From Sordaria brevicollis (Eukaryota > Ascomycota > Sordariomycetes > Sordariales > Sordariaceae): 64,000 nt of DNA. The notes beneath the pieces are model-generated. The model was given only the letters and a program-made list of their open reading frames with translations, had not been told where the DNA came from and searched no databases. Location of the stretch: the NCBI GenBank assembly GCA_033439795.1, contig JAUTDP010000001.1:3968001-4032000 (forward strand), in the 5' to 3' direction. Below, piece by piece: positions 32,437 through 44,700 of this stretch (position 1 is its first letter; each line of letters begins with the position of its first letter). Both the position numbers and the translations under genes were made by a program.

Positions 32437-33420
32437 TCAGACCAGGGGTGTCTTCTTCTTGATGCCGAGCAACGCCGAGTGATCCTTCTTCTTCTTGACT
32501 TGTCGCTTGAAACTGGGAGGCGGCATATCAGTAGCAGCGGCTGCTTTCGGGGCCGGCGCCGTCGCCGACGAGGACGTGGTCGTTGACGTCACAGACGGAC
32601 CATCACCGGCAGCGGCAGAAGACGAACCAGAACTCGACGAAGAGCCCCCGCCATTTGTCGTGACCGGAAGACCCAACCCCATGCCATCCTCCTCCGGCCC
32701 CTCCTCCACCAACCTCTGCTGCAGCCTCGCAAACTCAAACGCCTTCCTCGCCGCCTCCGCATCCTCTTCTTCCTCGCGTCTCCTCCTCTCCTCTTCCTCC
32801 GTCAATCCCCTCCCACCAAGCACACTCTCAACATCCACCCCGCCTTCCCTCTGCGCTTTCTCAAGTCTCGCATTCCGACTCCTAATCTCATCCAACGCAT
32901 CCGCCACCGCCATCTCCCTCTTTGCATCCGCCGTCTTCTGTTCGAGTTCAGCCATCGCATTCCTCTCCTCCGCTCCCGGTCCCTCCCCATCATTCTCCGC
33001 CATCTCCCTCTCAATCCTGTCCAGTCTCTGCTCATCCGTCTCCTCCAACTCCCCCTCCAACCCGCGTCTCCACGGCTCCGTATTCCTCTTCGCGCCCCTC
33101 TCGACCGCATAATCCTGATTCTTCGGATCCGTCCTGAACACAATCTCGGCCGAGCAACGCGTGCAACGGATGTAGAAGCGGTAGATCTGGATGTTGAGGT
33201 ACCGCTCGTCGGGAGGCGTTTCTTTGCGGGCGTTGAATTTGCGGCCTTTGTACATGTATTCGCCGCAGGAGGAGCACCGCAGAGAGAAGGGGGCCATGAG
33301 GCGGACGGTTTGGACTTTGGGGCCGGTGGGTTTGGAAGACTTCGAAGAGCGGGAACGCCCGACGAGGGAAGGGTCGAAGTCGGGGGGGTAGTATTTGGTT
33401 AGGACTTTGCGTTCGGACAT
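32437..33420 (-). CDS. YJU2: Spliceosome factor YJU2/Cwc16 (CCDC94)
   Basis: A single frame of 327 residues starting MSERKVLTKYYPPDFDPSLV, the hallmark start of the Cwc16/Yju2 family. LMAPFSLRCSSCGEYMYKGR and FYIRCTRCS place four zinc-binding cysteines at 49, 52, 86 and 89. EIVFRTDPKNQDYAVERGA follows, then a long Glu/Arg-rich coiled coil (about 110-240), a Ser/Ala/Thr-rich linker, and a basic end FKRQVKKKKDHSALLGIKKK that includes a nuclear-localisation-like cluster. Yju2 joins the spliceosome with the Prp19 complex and promotes the first transesterification step, its N-terminus contacting the branch site. All family landmarks are present and length is normal. It is divergent from the WDR83-like gene at 34530. 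Confidence 0.96.
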   Translation of the reverse strand: MSERKVLTKYYPPDFDPSLVGRSRSSKSSKPTGPKVQTVRLMAPFSLRCSSCGEYMYKGRKFNARKETPPDERYLNIQIYRFYIRCTRCSAEIVFRTDPKNQDYAVERGAKRNTEPWRRGLEGELEETDEQRLDRIEREMAENDGEGPGAEERNAMAELEQKTADAKREMAVADALDEIRSRNARLEKAQREGGVDVESVLGGRGLTEEEERRRREEEEDAEAARKAFEFARLQQRLVEEGPEEDGMGLGLPVTTNGGGSSSSSGSSSAAAGDGPSVTSTTTSSSATAPAPKAAAATDMPPPSFKRQVKKKKDHSALLGIKKKTPLV

Positions 33421-34529
33421 TTTGGCGGTTTGTCGTTAAGGTGAGGGCTGGTGCTGATGATTTGGTTTGCAGAGCTTGGTTCGGATTTGATGGGTTCGTG
33501 GTGGTGGTTGTGATTTGATTCTTTCGTTGAGGCTCGGAGATTGAGTGTTTGGTCGCTTTGGTTGATGGCTCAGAACGGTAGGTGCTTGTGTCGCGAGATC
33601 GTAGTAGATTTGCAGGTGTTGTAGCGGGTGAAAATCTGCGCGACAAACTTTCAAGATGGTGACTCTGATTGTCCCGACGAAGAGATGTCGTTAAAGTCGG
33701 AGTTTCGGCAAAGGGGAAATGCGGAAACGATCGTGGTTGTTGCTGGGTCACGGTCGGTAGGTCGGATAAGCAGCAGATCGAGATCGATCCCTTCGAGACA
33801 TCCATCAAGGTGGGCGGGCGCGCCACGTGAGGCTGGGGTCCAGGCAGGAACCGAAGTGGAAGCTTGTGGCACGCCCCACTTTCCGCTGTCAACGGCAGGT
33901 TTAAAGTTTCATCGGTGTTGACAACGGTCAGAAACGGGCACTATCTACGGGATTCAGAGAGTCGAGGCATGATGAAGCTGATCAAACAACCGAATGCGCT
34001 CGGTATGGGTGTTTGTATTTTCGACCTAGTTCGATCAGCGCGGAGTATGTTGCATGTGGTCGATCAACTGCGTCTATTGTTGCTCGCTGTTGTTGATCTC
34101 TTGCACATCTTGGCACTTGCATAAAGCTGGATAACATTGGAGGGTTAGGGTTGGGAAGGATATACCTTTCTCATCGCTGCGCGCTTGTGAGCTTCCGGGA
34201 CATTCTCCCTTCAACACAAACCGCAGCTTGACGAGATATCTTCCAGCGCTGTTGAACCCGAACGAATTATCTCTCAAACTAGAGAATTGAAAACATCCAC
34301 TTCCCTGGTCTCTTCCATCATCGTATCCAATATTTGGTAAAGTTAGTCGGTACTCCAGGTCATCATCCAAAGCGCGTCAATCACATGGGCAAAATATGAA
34401 TAGTTGCCTGGCATGAGACAACCCATCATAATTCGCGGCATCAACGGCCCAAGATGAAATCAACCAAACATAGACAATAACATGATGGCTCAAAGCTGAA
34501 AACAGAACCAAACGTACACCCTATTCCAG
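33421..34529. other. Shared divergent promoter of YJU2 and WDR83-like genes
   Basis: 1.1 kb between the two start codons. Open frames here (for example 33032-33892 minus, overlapping YJU2) are shadows or leader sequence. No gene is supported. Confidence 0.5.
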
Positions 34530-35775
34530 ATGGATGGGTACGGCAACCACACTTCCAAGGGGAAGGACGATTTCCCCCGGAAGATCCTCTCCCAGCTTCA
34601 TGGTTCAAATGGTATGTTCTCTCGCCTTGTCTTTCTCTCCCTCACCTTCACTCTAAATATACTTGAAGGCTATCACTCAACTAACCACACTCAAACACCC
34701 AAAAACAGGTCCAGTGCACGCAGTAACCTACTCCTCCTCCCCCGGTACCTACATCCTAACCGGATCAGCCGATCGCTCCATCCGTCTTTACAACCCCATC
34801 CCATCCACCACCACTTCTTCATCCAATTCCTCATCCTTCATCCACAAACCCTCGCCCTCCACACCCTCCTCACCCACTAGCTTGCCACCCCCAGGCCGCC
34901 TCATCCAAACTTTTTCGGCTCACGGCTACGAAGTCCTCTCTCTAGCCGTATCAACCGACAACGCCACCTTTGCCTCCTCAGGCGGCGACCGCGCCGTCTT
35001 CCTCTGGGACGTCACTTCCGGGACCACAATTCGGCGATTCTCCAACTCCGGACACACAACGGGGCGCATCAACGCTGTAATTTTTGCTGGGGTTGACGAT
35101 TCTTTGTTGGTGTCGGGGGGACATGACACGACCGTTCGCATCTGGGATGTGCGCTCGCAGAGTAGTTCGAAACCGGTGCAAACGCTGGGGGAGGCGAAAG
35201 ATGGGGTTACTAGTCTTGTGTTTGATAAGGAGGGGACGGGGGCGGAGGTAGTGGCGGGCAGTGTGGATGGTAGGGTGAGGACGTATGATGTTAGGATGGG
35301 AAGGTTGGTGACGGATGTGATGCCGGGTGCCGTAACGAGTTTGTGTCTGGCGAGAGATGGACGGACGGTGTTGGTCGGGTGTTTGGATAGTAAGTTGAGG
35401 TTGATGGATAGGAGCAATGGCCAGTGTCTGAGGACGTATGGTGGGGATAAAGAAGGGTGGACGAATAATGAGATTAGAGTGCAGAGCGTGTTGGGTGGGA
35501 AGGAGAGGTGGGTTGTTGCTGGTGATGAGAATGGGTCGACGGAGCAAAATGGGGAGGGAAGGGTATGGGCTTGGGATTTGTTGACGGGTAAGCTGGTGGC
35601 TAAGATTGCGGTTCCGTGGGGACCGGGTGGTGGGAAGGTGGTGGTAGGAAGGGATGGGAAGGAGAAGGAGCGCAAGAACGTAGTCAGTTGCGTGGCGTGG
35701 AAGGATGGTGGGTTTGGGAATCAGTTTTGTGTGGGCGGTACGTCGGGAGTGGTGACGGTGTTTGGGGATGCGTGA
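34530..35775 (+). CDS. WD40-repeat protein, WDR83/MORG1-like
   Basis: Exons 34530-34611 and 34709-35775 are separated by a 97-bp intron (GTATGT donor, CAACTAAC branch site, AAACAG acceptor), giving 382 residues. The join yields DDFPRKILSQLHGSN|GPVHAVTYSS, matching the first blade of WDR83. Repeats follow with YILTGSADRSIRLYNP, a Ser-rich insert, SAHGYEVLSLAVSTDNATFA, GGDRAVFLWDVTSGTTIRRF, VSGGHDTTVRIWDVR, VAGSVDGRVRTYDVRMGRLV, VGCLDSKLRLMDRSNGQ and a final VWAWDLLTGKLVAKI. GHGYEVL, GGDKAVxLWDV and AGSVDGRVRxYDLRMG are conserved in human WDR83 (MORG1), a MAPK/hypoxia scaffold also found in spliceosomal C complexes. The alternative of translation starting inside the intron has no ATG and is rejected. 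Confidence 0.87.
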
Positions 35776-36398
35776 TCATACAAGGGGAGAGGATGAGATT
35801 TGTTTTTGTCACCAAGGAGGCGAAAGGATTTGATCGATATACGAGAGCTTACGGCGTTCATGTTCTCACTAGGTTCCGACATCGACCTGAAATATGGTCA
35901 GGACATAGGATTCACGTGTCTGACAACGTGTTGAAAATTGATTCATGCTTTTAGGTAAATATTCAACAATAGTAAGCCATCTCTAATCCTTCAACAGTCT
36001 GAACCGTTCTCGCTATTCAGAAGGTGTATCCGCTGCATCTTCAATGGCACACGAACCACCCTAAACATCCAAAAACACACTCCCCACAGCCACCGCTTTT
36101 GATCATTCGTCGTGCGTCCAGAATTTCGTCATTAATTTAGTATGTACAAGCATCATTAGATGGCTGGGTACCGCCCAGCGCCAGACAGCCTCCTTCATCA
36201 GTTTCCATAAGCGTATGTATCCCGAAGAGCATGTCAAATGCGACGCCGCAAAGGCTAAGAAGCCCGGTATGTTACAGTAGCGTGGCCCGGGGGTTTTTGG
36301 TTTTCAAAACCAGCCAGGGCCAGCGCTCCATTATTGTTTTGTGTTTTGTTCTTTTTGTTGTTTCTCAAGTACTTGTCGTTTGGGTTCGGTTCACCAGC
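35776..36398. other. Intergenic between convergent genes
   Basis: Probably the 3' UTRs of the WDR83-like and GT15 genes. Nothing else seen. Confidence 0.5.
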
Positions 36399-37792
36399 TT
36401 AACCCATGCCAACGTACTTGAACCAGTTGGGTCTGCAGTCTTCCCTGTTGAGCCAGGCCTCGCCATCGGTGAAACGGCCGGTAACGCAGCCCTTGCACTT
36501 AGGCGAGTTGGGGCAGTTGAAGAAGGGAATATGTTGATAGCCAATGTCGCGGAACCTGGTGAGAATGAAATTGTCAGTCTTACGTTTTTTTTTTTGCATG
36601 CCAAGTCTTTCAGAATCACTCACCAGTGAATCTTGCTAGAGTCTTCAAAGAGACCCAAGGCAATACTGTGAACGGGTGCATCACCCCAACGCTCGTAGAA
36701 GAAGCCACCGGCACGGTCCAAGTGGTTGAAATAGTCCTCGTACGCCTTGCTGCGCCAAAAGTTCATGTCGCCAATCTCAAAGTTGCTCCAGAAGTGGCAC
36801 GTCGAATAACCGTTGGCGTCCTTGGTATGGTCGGGACGGCGGGTCTTGTCCGTCAACCAGTTCATGGCGCTGTTCTCGTGCACATACTCGGGGTGCTCGG
36901 CCAGGAACTTTTCGGTTTCTGGCCACAGAGTGGTGATGGAGGCCGGGGCGTCGTACAGGTTGATGGTGAAGCCGTACGTCTTGTTATTGTCCTGCATGTA
37001 GCGGAAAACGTCATAGTCGACATCGCAGAAGAAGTGGACGTTGGGCTCGACGCGCCAATAGTACTGTGTGTTCGCCAGGGCCGGGTGCTTGTAGAACATG
37101 CCGCTGTTCCACCGGCACATTTGGTGGTACGAGATCTTGTCGGCATACTGAATCTTCTTTTCTTCGAGGATCTTGACCGACTCGTCGTACAGCTCCTGGT
37201 TAATCCACGATGGCATCTCCCAGTGCTCCTTGGGGATAAGTTCTGTCACAAAAATATCAGCCCGTCTGTTCCATCTGCATGTATCATGCCGCCTGTGGGT
37301 GGCTACACCGCCTTACGTACCGTATCTGACCTCAGCCTTTGTTACCGCGCGCGTCTTCTTCTTAAACTCCTCAGAAAAGGGAACATCGTTGAAGAAGGTC
37401 CAGGGGTAGTTGAACTTGTGGTTCCATGTCCGCTCGAGGTCGCGCATCGCCTGGAGCATGCCGTCCAGCTCCTCGTTTCGTACCAGAGCCAACAGGGTGG
37501 CATTGATTCTAGCCGAGTTTGTTGCGCCCGGCGCATAGTCTTCGGACGCGCGTACTAGTTTTCCTTCGGGTTCCCCCGTAGCTGTGCGATGCGCAAGCGC
37601 AGGTTAGCATCAAGCGGCAATGCGATTATAGGTGAGCATCTACATACGGTCAAGGTTGGGATCCCGCTCAAAGGACAAGTACTTGTCCTTGGTCATGGCG
37701 GTTCCCGATGGTGATAGAAGCTGCCATATGAAGAAACACCATACGAGCGCAGCCGCCAGGGCCAGGGCTCGTACTGGGCGAGCAATCGCCAT
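36399..37792 (-). CDS. GT15 alpha-1,2-mannosyltransferase (KRE2/MNT1/KTR family)
   Basis: Four exons: 37792-37648, 37581-37321, 37242-36624 and 36555-36399, with introns of 66, 78 and 68 bp (GTATGT, GTACGT, GTGAGT donors), giving 393 residues. It is a type II membrane protein: MAIARPVR, then the anchor ALALAAALVWCFFIWQLL (about 9-26), a short stem, and the catalytic domain from ATNSARINATLLALVRNEEL. Landmarks: NHKFNYPWTFFNDVPFSEEF, VRYELIPKEHWEMPSWI, SYHQMCRWNSGMFYKHP, YYWRVEPNVHFFCDVDYDVF (about 196-215), CHFWSNFEIGDMNFWR with Glu291 equivalent to the proposed catalytic Glu of Kre2p, RWGDAPVHSIALGLF, and the C-terminal HIPFFNCPNSPKCKGC. Such enzymes extend O- and N-linked mannans in the Golgi using GDP-mannose and Mn2+, and shape the cell wall. 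Intron 3 has an 11-base A run. Confidence 0.95.
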
Positions 37793-38970
37793 TATGATAG
37801 GAAGTTAAAGTTGCGACTGGAGTTGTCCAAGTCCAACCGGATGGGTTTCGAGTGTCACGGCCACGGGTCGACTACTTCATCTATCAAACGGTGCCGATAT
37901 AGGTGACGGGATGGTGGGATCGCAGCGCGGGGCTCGGCGACGTGCCGGACTCTTTGTACTGCGATAACCAGGCTCGGGGGTGATGAAGGCGAAAAGAAAA
38001 ACCTGAAGACAACAGGCAGAATTCGGGAAGCTACAAAAAAGATGAAGATGCCAGCGCCGTTATGCGTTGTTGCTTGTCAGGCGCAGATTGGTACAGATCA
38101 CGAAACCCGACCTGAACGACAGCTGCAGGCAGGAAAGGCGGAAAAGGGGATCGCTGCTAACAAAAGTTACAGCGGGCAGCAGCAAGGTCCCACGCTGGCT
38201 CCCACTACCGCCACTATCAGCTCCCTATCGGTGCATCTAGACGACCGGGATTCGCGTGTTTGAGGCTGATGAGCTGGGTAGCGCCGTCGCATTGGACGGG
38301 CTGGAAGGGTGCTTGTTTGCCTTGGCATCACCTTTAAAGGCTGGCGAGCAATTGTTTGGTTCGAATAGGGGTTCATCGATGACTTCAAGATGCCACCCGA
38401 TTGGCGACATCGTCAAGTTGGGTGTGGCTTGTTCATCGAGGTTGAGGTTCCTTGCTACCTATGGGAGTGAGTGCTCTTGCCTGCCCGCTTGAGCTTATCG
38501 CTGCGATGACCGGCCGATAAGGCGAGAAGGGATGCCCGTGGTTGGCCCGTGCGCTTACATGCTACCGTCCGCTGCTGCCCGCTGAAACATGGACGCTGCA
38601 GTGCACCAGGTGCGAGACTGTGAGGATATCAAATTGAAGAGTTCAACTTTTTCCCTTTTCAGTCTTGTTTTTGTGATCTGCTTCACAAAGAGATGGTCTT
38701 GCTCGTAACTCTAGAATCATTATCGACTGAATGAAAACCCGGGGCTGAACCTCATACGGACCACAATTCCGTCCCATTCCTTGCTGAATCTCAAGGCTGC
38801 TAATTTCCGACTTCGACAAGAGGGACTCGGCAACCACCAAAACAAGCGATGCTGGTGGGTCGAGTCGCGTCTAACACTTGCGATAGAACACCAGTTTGAG
38901 CCAGTGGACAGTTGTTCCTATTGTTTACTTCATCCATTCTCAGGATGCTCGCTCATTGCAAGACGGCAGC
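37793..38970. other. Shared divergent promoter of GT15 and GCP5 genes
   Basis: 1.18 kb between start codons. No gene is supported. Confidence 0.5.
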
Positions 38971-41796
38971 ATGTCATACCTTTCAGAGCTTGCGGCGCTG
39001 ACCGACGAGCTTATTGATGCCGTTGCCGCCATCCCAAAGGTCGGTTGTGGCATCCCTTCTTTGATCATGCGTGGACCATTCCACTAACATGGGCATCAGA
39101 CACAAAAAAGAAAACTCAAGTCGCTGAGGGAATCAACAGTACAGAGTCTGCTCAACCAGAACTATCTTAGGACGAATCAGTTCGAGGTGCAGAACCGTCT
39201 GATAGGCCTTGTGGAAAGATTCCGCATTGTCGACCGAGAACCCCTTGGTGACGCCCTTGAAGAACGACTGGAGGCACTCAAGCCGCATGTCAACGACTTC
39301 ACTCCCGAAGTCTTGCAATTTCTTCTGGAGCTTTCTGACAAGCCTGCGGAAAAGTCCAGGCTGAGCGATCTTGCGCGACTAAAGGAGGCAGAGAAGGATG
39401 CTGTACCCAAACTGACCTGGCGACAGATTGCCAAGGAAGATGGCTGGCATCAAGAGCGCGCTGTGTGGAAGATCCTTGACCATGCCCCTAGTTCGGACGA
39501 AGAGGACTACTATGAGCGCGAGGAGGTACAGTCTGATGTTTCCATTGCATCTCCAAGCTCGGTGTCTTCAGTTCCAGACGATGCTCCACCTACAGCACAG
39601 GACTTGGCCATCAAGCTGACAGGCGGTGAAGAGTCGCTGAGAAAGATTCTGGACAGTCAAGACTGGAGAAATGCGACCCATGAGGTTGACTCCAACGGAC
39701 AACAGAAGAAGACGCCTGTGACAAGTCTTCAGCTTCTCCGCGAAGTTGTGTTTATGTTGCGTGGCCTGCCAACTTCCCTCTTTGACGCCGCATATAAACC
39801 TGTTCCGGACTATGTACTGGAGGGAGTTTCATGGCAGACGTACGACGGGCTGATGAACACATTCTCCGAATGCGGTCGAAAGCTCGCCCCTTTGCGCTCC
39901 TATGCTGGAAAAAAGGAAAGGGAGGAACCCCTTCTCCAGGTGTTCCAAGATTCCCTCCAGAAGGCTCTTTACTCGTTTGACCAAGAGTTGACTGCTATTC
40001 AAGAACGCTTTGTTGCCGTTCAAAAGGATGTTATCGTCAGCCTAGTGGCCATCTTGACAGAACTAGGACCTTCATTATCCCCCTTATACACTCTCTCTGG
40101 CATTGTGCAGCAAGTCCACCGAGAGCGTAACACGAAGGCGTTTCGCTACCTCGAATTACTCTATGACGCAGTCGGTATGGCACAGATGGAGGGTAGTCTT
40201 GACGCATACAAGCTTCTCGGGTCCATTTTCCTTGATTGCTTCCAAGTCTACCTGAAACCGATCCGATTATGGATGGAAGAAGGCGAACTCCTCGCCGGGG
40301 ACCGGACGTTTTTCATCGGCAAGTCATCCGCAAGACCCCAGTTGCACCAAATATGGGAGCAGCAGTTTCACCAACTCATCAGCTTAGACGGGGTCTTGAA
40401 TGCCCCGCGGTTCCTAAGTCCCGCTGTTGATCGGATTGTTCGGGCTGGAAAGAGTATCGTGGTCTTGAAACATCTCAAACGGTATTCCCCTGTAGCAAAC
40501 CGGGTGAAGGCAGACGAGCCACCCATGGATTTTGCTTCGGTCTGCTCGGACGGCACTAGCTTTGCACCATTCTCGGAGCTTTTTGGCATTGCCTTCAACA
40601 AATGGATTCAGAGCAAATACCACTCCGCATCGATTACCCTGCTGGATATCCTGTTCGACTCATATGGGCTATCCCGGGCATTCGACGCTCTCCGCTGTCT
40701 TTACCTGATGTCCGACGGCGCCACCTCGGATGCCTTTGCCTCGACCATCTTCAGGCAACTGGATAACTTCAGCACGAGTTGGAACGACAAGTTCACGCTG
40801 GCCGAGATTGCTCAAGAGGCATTTTCGCAGTGTGTGGCCGGGCACCGCCTGTCAGCCGATATCGACCAACGGTACATCGCCGACACCCCCGCCGCCTCGC
40901 GAGCTTCAGTCCGCAACACGCTCCCGGCCATCAGGCTCATCTACCACCTACCATGGCCCATCCAGATGATCATCAGCCCAGCCGAAGTCAAGGGCTACCA
41001 AACCATGTTCGTCTTTTTGCTCCAAACCCGCAGAGCCATCTACCTCCTCAAGCACCCCCTACTAGGGACTACTTCTACACCAACCCGCCATCAGTCAACT
41101 TACTACCTCCTCCGCACCAAGCTTCTCTGGTTCTGCAACACCGTCATGAGTTACCTCACCACCCTCGTCTTCGCACCCAACATCAATAAGATGGACGAAG
41201 CCCTACAACATGCGCTCGACGTCGACGACGTGGGCGAGGTGCACTCCAAGTTCCTCGATCGCATCTTGAGCGAGTCCTGCCAGGGAAAAAGACTGCGTCC
41301 CATTCGTGACTGCATCCTCGATGTGTACGACCTGGCTATCAAGCTGGAGGATAGTCACCAGGCAGAGATGGCTAGACTCGAAGAGGAACAGCAGGAGATT
41401 TCTAGGCTGTCCACGTTTTCGGCATCACAGCGGCAACTACAGCAACAGAAGCGGAAAACTAGAGCGGGAAGGACGGCTTCGCTGTATAGCAAGACTGGGC
41501 TAAACGTGGGGTTTGATGGAGAAGAGGGGAATGAGGACAACGAGGAAGGTGGTGGCAGTGGCGCTGCTGCAAACGAGAAATGGAAGAGGAGTATCATGGA
41601 GGATGCCCGCGCGCGTGGTAACTCGACTGCTGCGGCTATGAAGGAGATGCACAGCGACTTTGAGCGGCATCTGAGGTTTATCGCAAGCGGACTCAGAGGG
41701 GTGGCAAGGGGGAGCAGAGAAGATGCGGCGGCCAAGTGGGATTTACTGGCGGAGATGCTGGAGGGAGGGATTAAAGAGGCGAGACATGTTTTCTGA
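38971..41796 (+). CDS. Gamma-tubulin complex component 5 (GCP5/Mod21-like)
   Basis: Exon 1 38971-39039 (MSYLSELAALTDELIDAVAA IPK), a 60-bp intron 39040-39099 (unusual GTCGGT donor, CACTAAC branch site, CATCAG acceptor), then 39100-41796, giving 921 residues. The protein belongs to the Spc97/Spc98 superfamily: an N-terminal helical part (LKPHVNDFTPEVLQFLLELS), LTWRQIAKEDGW, an acidic linker, then the GRIP1 region from about 220 (REVVFMLRGLPTSLFDA, LGSIFLDCFQVYLKPI) and GRIP2 (WPIQMIISPAEVKGYQTMFV, FLLQTRRAIYLL, KLLWFCNTVMSYLTTLVF), ending with ESCQGKRLRPIRDCILDVYDLA and a charged tail. GCP5 helps build the gamma-tubulin ring complex that nucleates microtubules at spindle poles. GCP4 or GCP6 are less likely given the LTW..I segment and length, but the exact paralogue is an inference. 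Confidence 0.87.
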
Positions 41797-44700
41797 TTAG
41801 GACGGTACACCATCGGAGGTTAGCTACTTGAAGATGGAATGTATGTTAATGCTATTTACAGAGACGCTACAATTAATGTTGTTTCGTTCAAGAGTCAGGC
41901 GTTGTACTCGCATGTCGACATTGAGCTCTTGGTAACGCAGGAGCTCTCTAAGATAGTAGGCATCATCGTCGTGATTCAAACCTTCTTACTCTCCCAGAAA
42001 AGCAGCAACCACTTTCAAGACAGGGAGAGCAGCAGTACAGTAAATGAACTGGCGGGTGAACATCATCCTACTGTGTCATGGACGGATGCACTGCGCGAGG
42101 CTTTCAGACACACAATCACGACACTAACAGCTACTACGATCGATGATTCCACATCCAGCTACAAGTACAGAAGGTTTGCTACATTGACACCTTCCACTCA
42201 ACTTCGTCCATCTCAGTCATGCCCTGAAAACCCTCTTTTAGATCTGTTGGAAGACTTCATTCGTGGTTCAGAAACCACGAGACTACGCTATGTACAGCAA
42301 CATCTCCACGAAGACAACCGTTAATCACACTGGATCTTTCTACGCTCTACCTATCAGCAATCTGCCGTTTGTTCATAGTCCTCCTATCTTGACGTCGCAG
42401 TCTAGGATCTTCCTTCTGCGTCTGAGCCACAACCCAGCAGCGAAAGTTCTATGCAATGCATCGAAGCAATCCCATCCAACCTTCCATTCGCAATCTACTC
42501 TGCCACCCACTTGCGATCAACCTTAGTTTCCCAGGCATCTATACTTCATGGCGGTATATGCGTTCCAATAACCTTGAAGCAATAACCCAACCACCTTCAA
42601 ATTGATGCGACTTGAAAACCTTCCGTGCAGCCTTCTAGAAGGACTCTAAAAGGTCAGCCGCTGCGCCGCTGCGGCGGTGGTGCAGCGGCGTGGAACGCAT
42701 GTCAGATTGGGGGCTTGCTTGCGATATGCATGGAAGGATAATAGAAGAGGGGTGGAAGCACGGTAGAAGCGCAGCGGAGGCACACTACGGTGGAACAGAG
42801 GAGCAGAACGGTAGTGCGTGGGAAAACGTTTCAGTTGCTTGCATACGTACTGCAGGTGATGAAATTGCACAGTCCGTCGGTCTTGGGTGGTAGATGGCTG
42901 CCATGATGACACACGGCGAGGAGAAGAGGATGAGCCGGTTCCGCAGAGAAAAGGCAGTTAAAGGTAAGATGAAAAAGAAAAGAGGGTTCGGAATTGTGGG
43001 GGTTTGCCAACGCCGTGCAGTGCGGTTTCGGCCGACCGGGCGTTCTTTAGGTTGAAGATTTGGTCAGTCGGTCGGTCTGTTCCGGCCGTAATGCGGTGAT
43101 GCGGAGGTTGGATACTTGGAAGGTAATAGTTTCCACGTGTGTTAGCTTTCGATGGCTTGAAATGGCGGTCGTGATTGCCTCTGTGGTTCTGATGTGGAAG
43201 TGGGAAGTCCCGTCGATTTCCCACGTGTGAAGGCGTCTTGTTTGTGATGGAATGGTTGTGATAGTGGCTTTTTTGGTGTGCATTTGATTTGGTCAGGACG
43301 ACATATACAGTGCGGGTGAGGTGATGATGAAAGACTAGAGGTACCATCGATACCAGCCTCTTGAGTTTGAAGACGAAAGTGATGGAGACGACAAGTTCCT
43401 ACCAAGGTAGTCAATAGAGAGTACGGCAGTTGCGCCGTCAAACTCCGTTCGGTCAAGCGATTGTTGATCAAGTATCGACTTCGGATTGCCAACCTCTGAT
43501 ACTACGGTACATCAATACGTCGACGAAGTCGGCCTCAAAGTGACCGTAAAGCCTCAACACTACGACCATATTTGCTATTTCTGTCAATTTTTCATTTAAT
43601 TGCCGCCCCGTAACTCGTTGTACGTAGCATGACGCTCCATCCATCGGCCAATCATGACAAAGACGGTACGACCGAACAATAAGACACACTACTTGAAGCA
43701 TGTGTAAAGCATGCCGCTTGAAAATGATACCTTGATGGTTCGCAAAGCGTTCGCAAAGTGTTCGAAAGAATGGTTGGGGTACGTAGGAGACTTCAACCGT
43801 GTTGCGGGAGCCTGCCACGCAAGAGATTGGAGAAGGGAAAGAAGGAGCCCGATCTGCGAGGGTACGAAGATGAGAAGACGGAGCCGCGCAAAAATTGAAA
43901 AGTCAATCCTACAAGCCAGGAAGGAAAGTTCGATGTCGAGGTACAGTTACATTTAGTTGTAAAAGTTGTGGGAGTTGGAAAGTGCGAGGGCGGCGAGAGG
44001 CCTGATATGGAAAGCGAGATCGGTACTACAATACCTTCCGTGGAAGTCACGATGCTTGGTGGGGGCAACTGAGGTGACATTCTTTCCAGTTTTCTTCTTT
44101 CCTTCCTCGAATCCTTCCACGATACCGCTTGTTTAACATATCGGGCGGGCGTAACGTACCACGGTACCAAATGTGAGTTAAGTGAGACAGTGCAGCTGTA
44201 CTTGTGTGCATGGTCGGGAGGTAGATGAATGTACCTCAAGCGGTTGTGTGTCTTGATCATGGGCACTACCTATGCACTTACATTGGGTGAAGTATACATC
44301 CAAAGCATATGGGACAACTTATCAAATGTGCAGTCGAAGGGCCGCATCATAGTTGCAAGTAGAAAATCTGCCGTAAAAGCTCCAACGATACCTCTAGATC
44401 CGACAAACCCCATTATCGGCAAGCTGCAATAATGGTATCCTATTCATACCTAGGTAATGGTCCAATCTCGTCTAGCCATTTTCCGAATGGTACCGAATCC
44501 TGAATGAACCGTTTCCTGTCATTCCCCTCCCATCCTTGCGTCGAAGTTTTCCAGAAAACAGCTGAACTGCGTTACATTTGAATTACAACACTGCATTGCA
44601 TCTGCATGCGTGTGATAACTTTCCAGTGGGAGGTTACATGGACATGCATGGAAGCATGTCGCATGATATTCTAGAAGCACGGCAGGGCAGTTGCGGCAGG

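Noticed and set aside
32495..33112. 205-codon plus-strand frame opposite YJU2
   Set aside because: Shadow of the coding strand; Ser/Ala/Pro-rich composition comes from the reverse of Glu/Arg-rich coiled-coil codons.
34663..34708. Alternative N-terminus of the WDR83-like protein read from inside the intron
   Set aside because: It would need a TTG start, while the upstream ATG exon with good splice sites and a CTAAC branch site restores the family's first blade.
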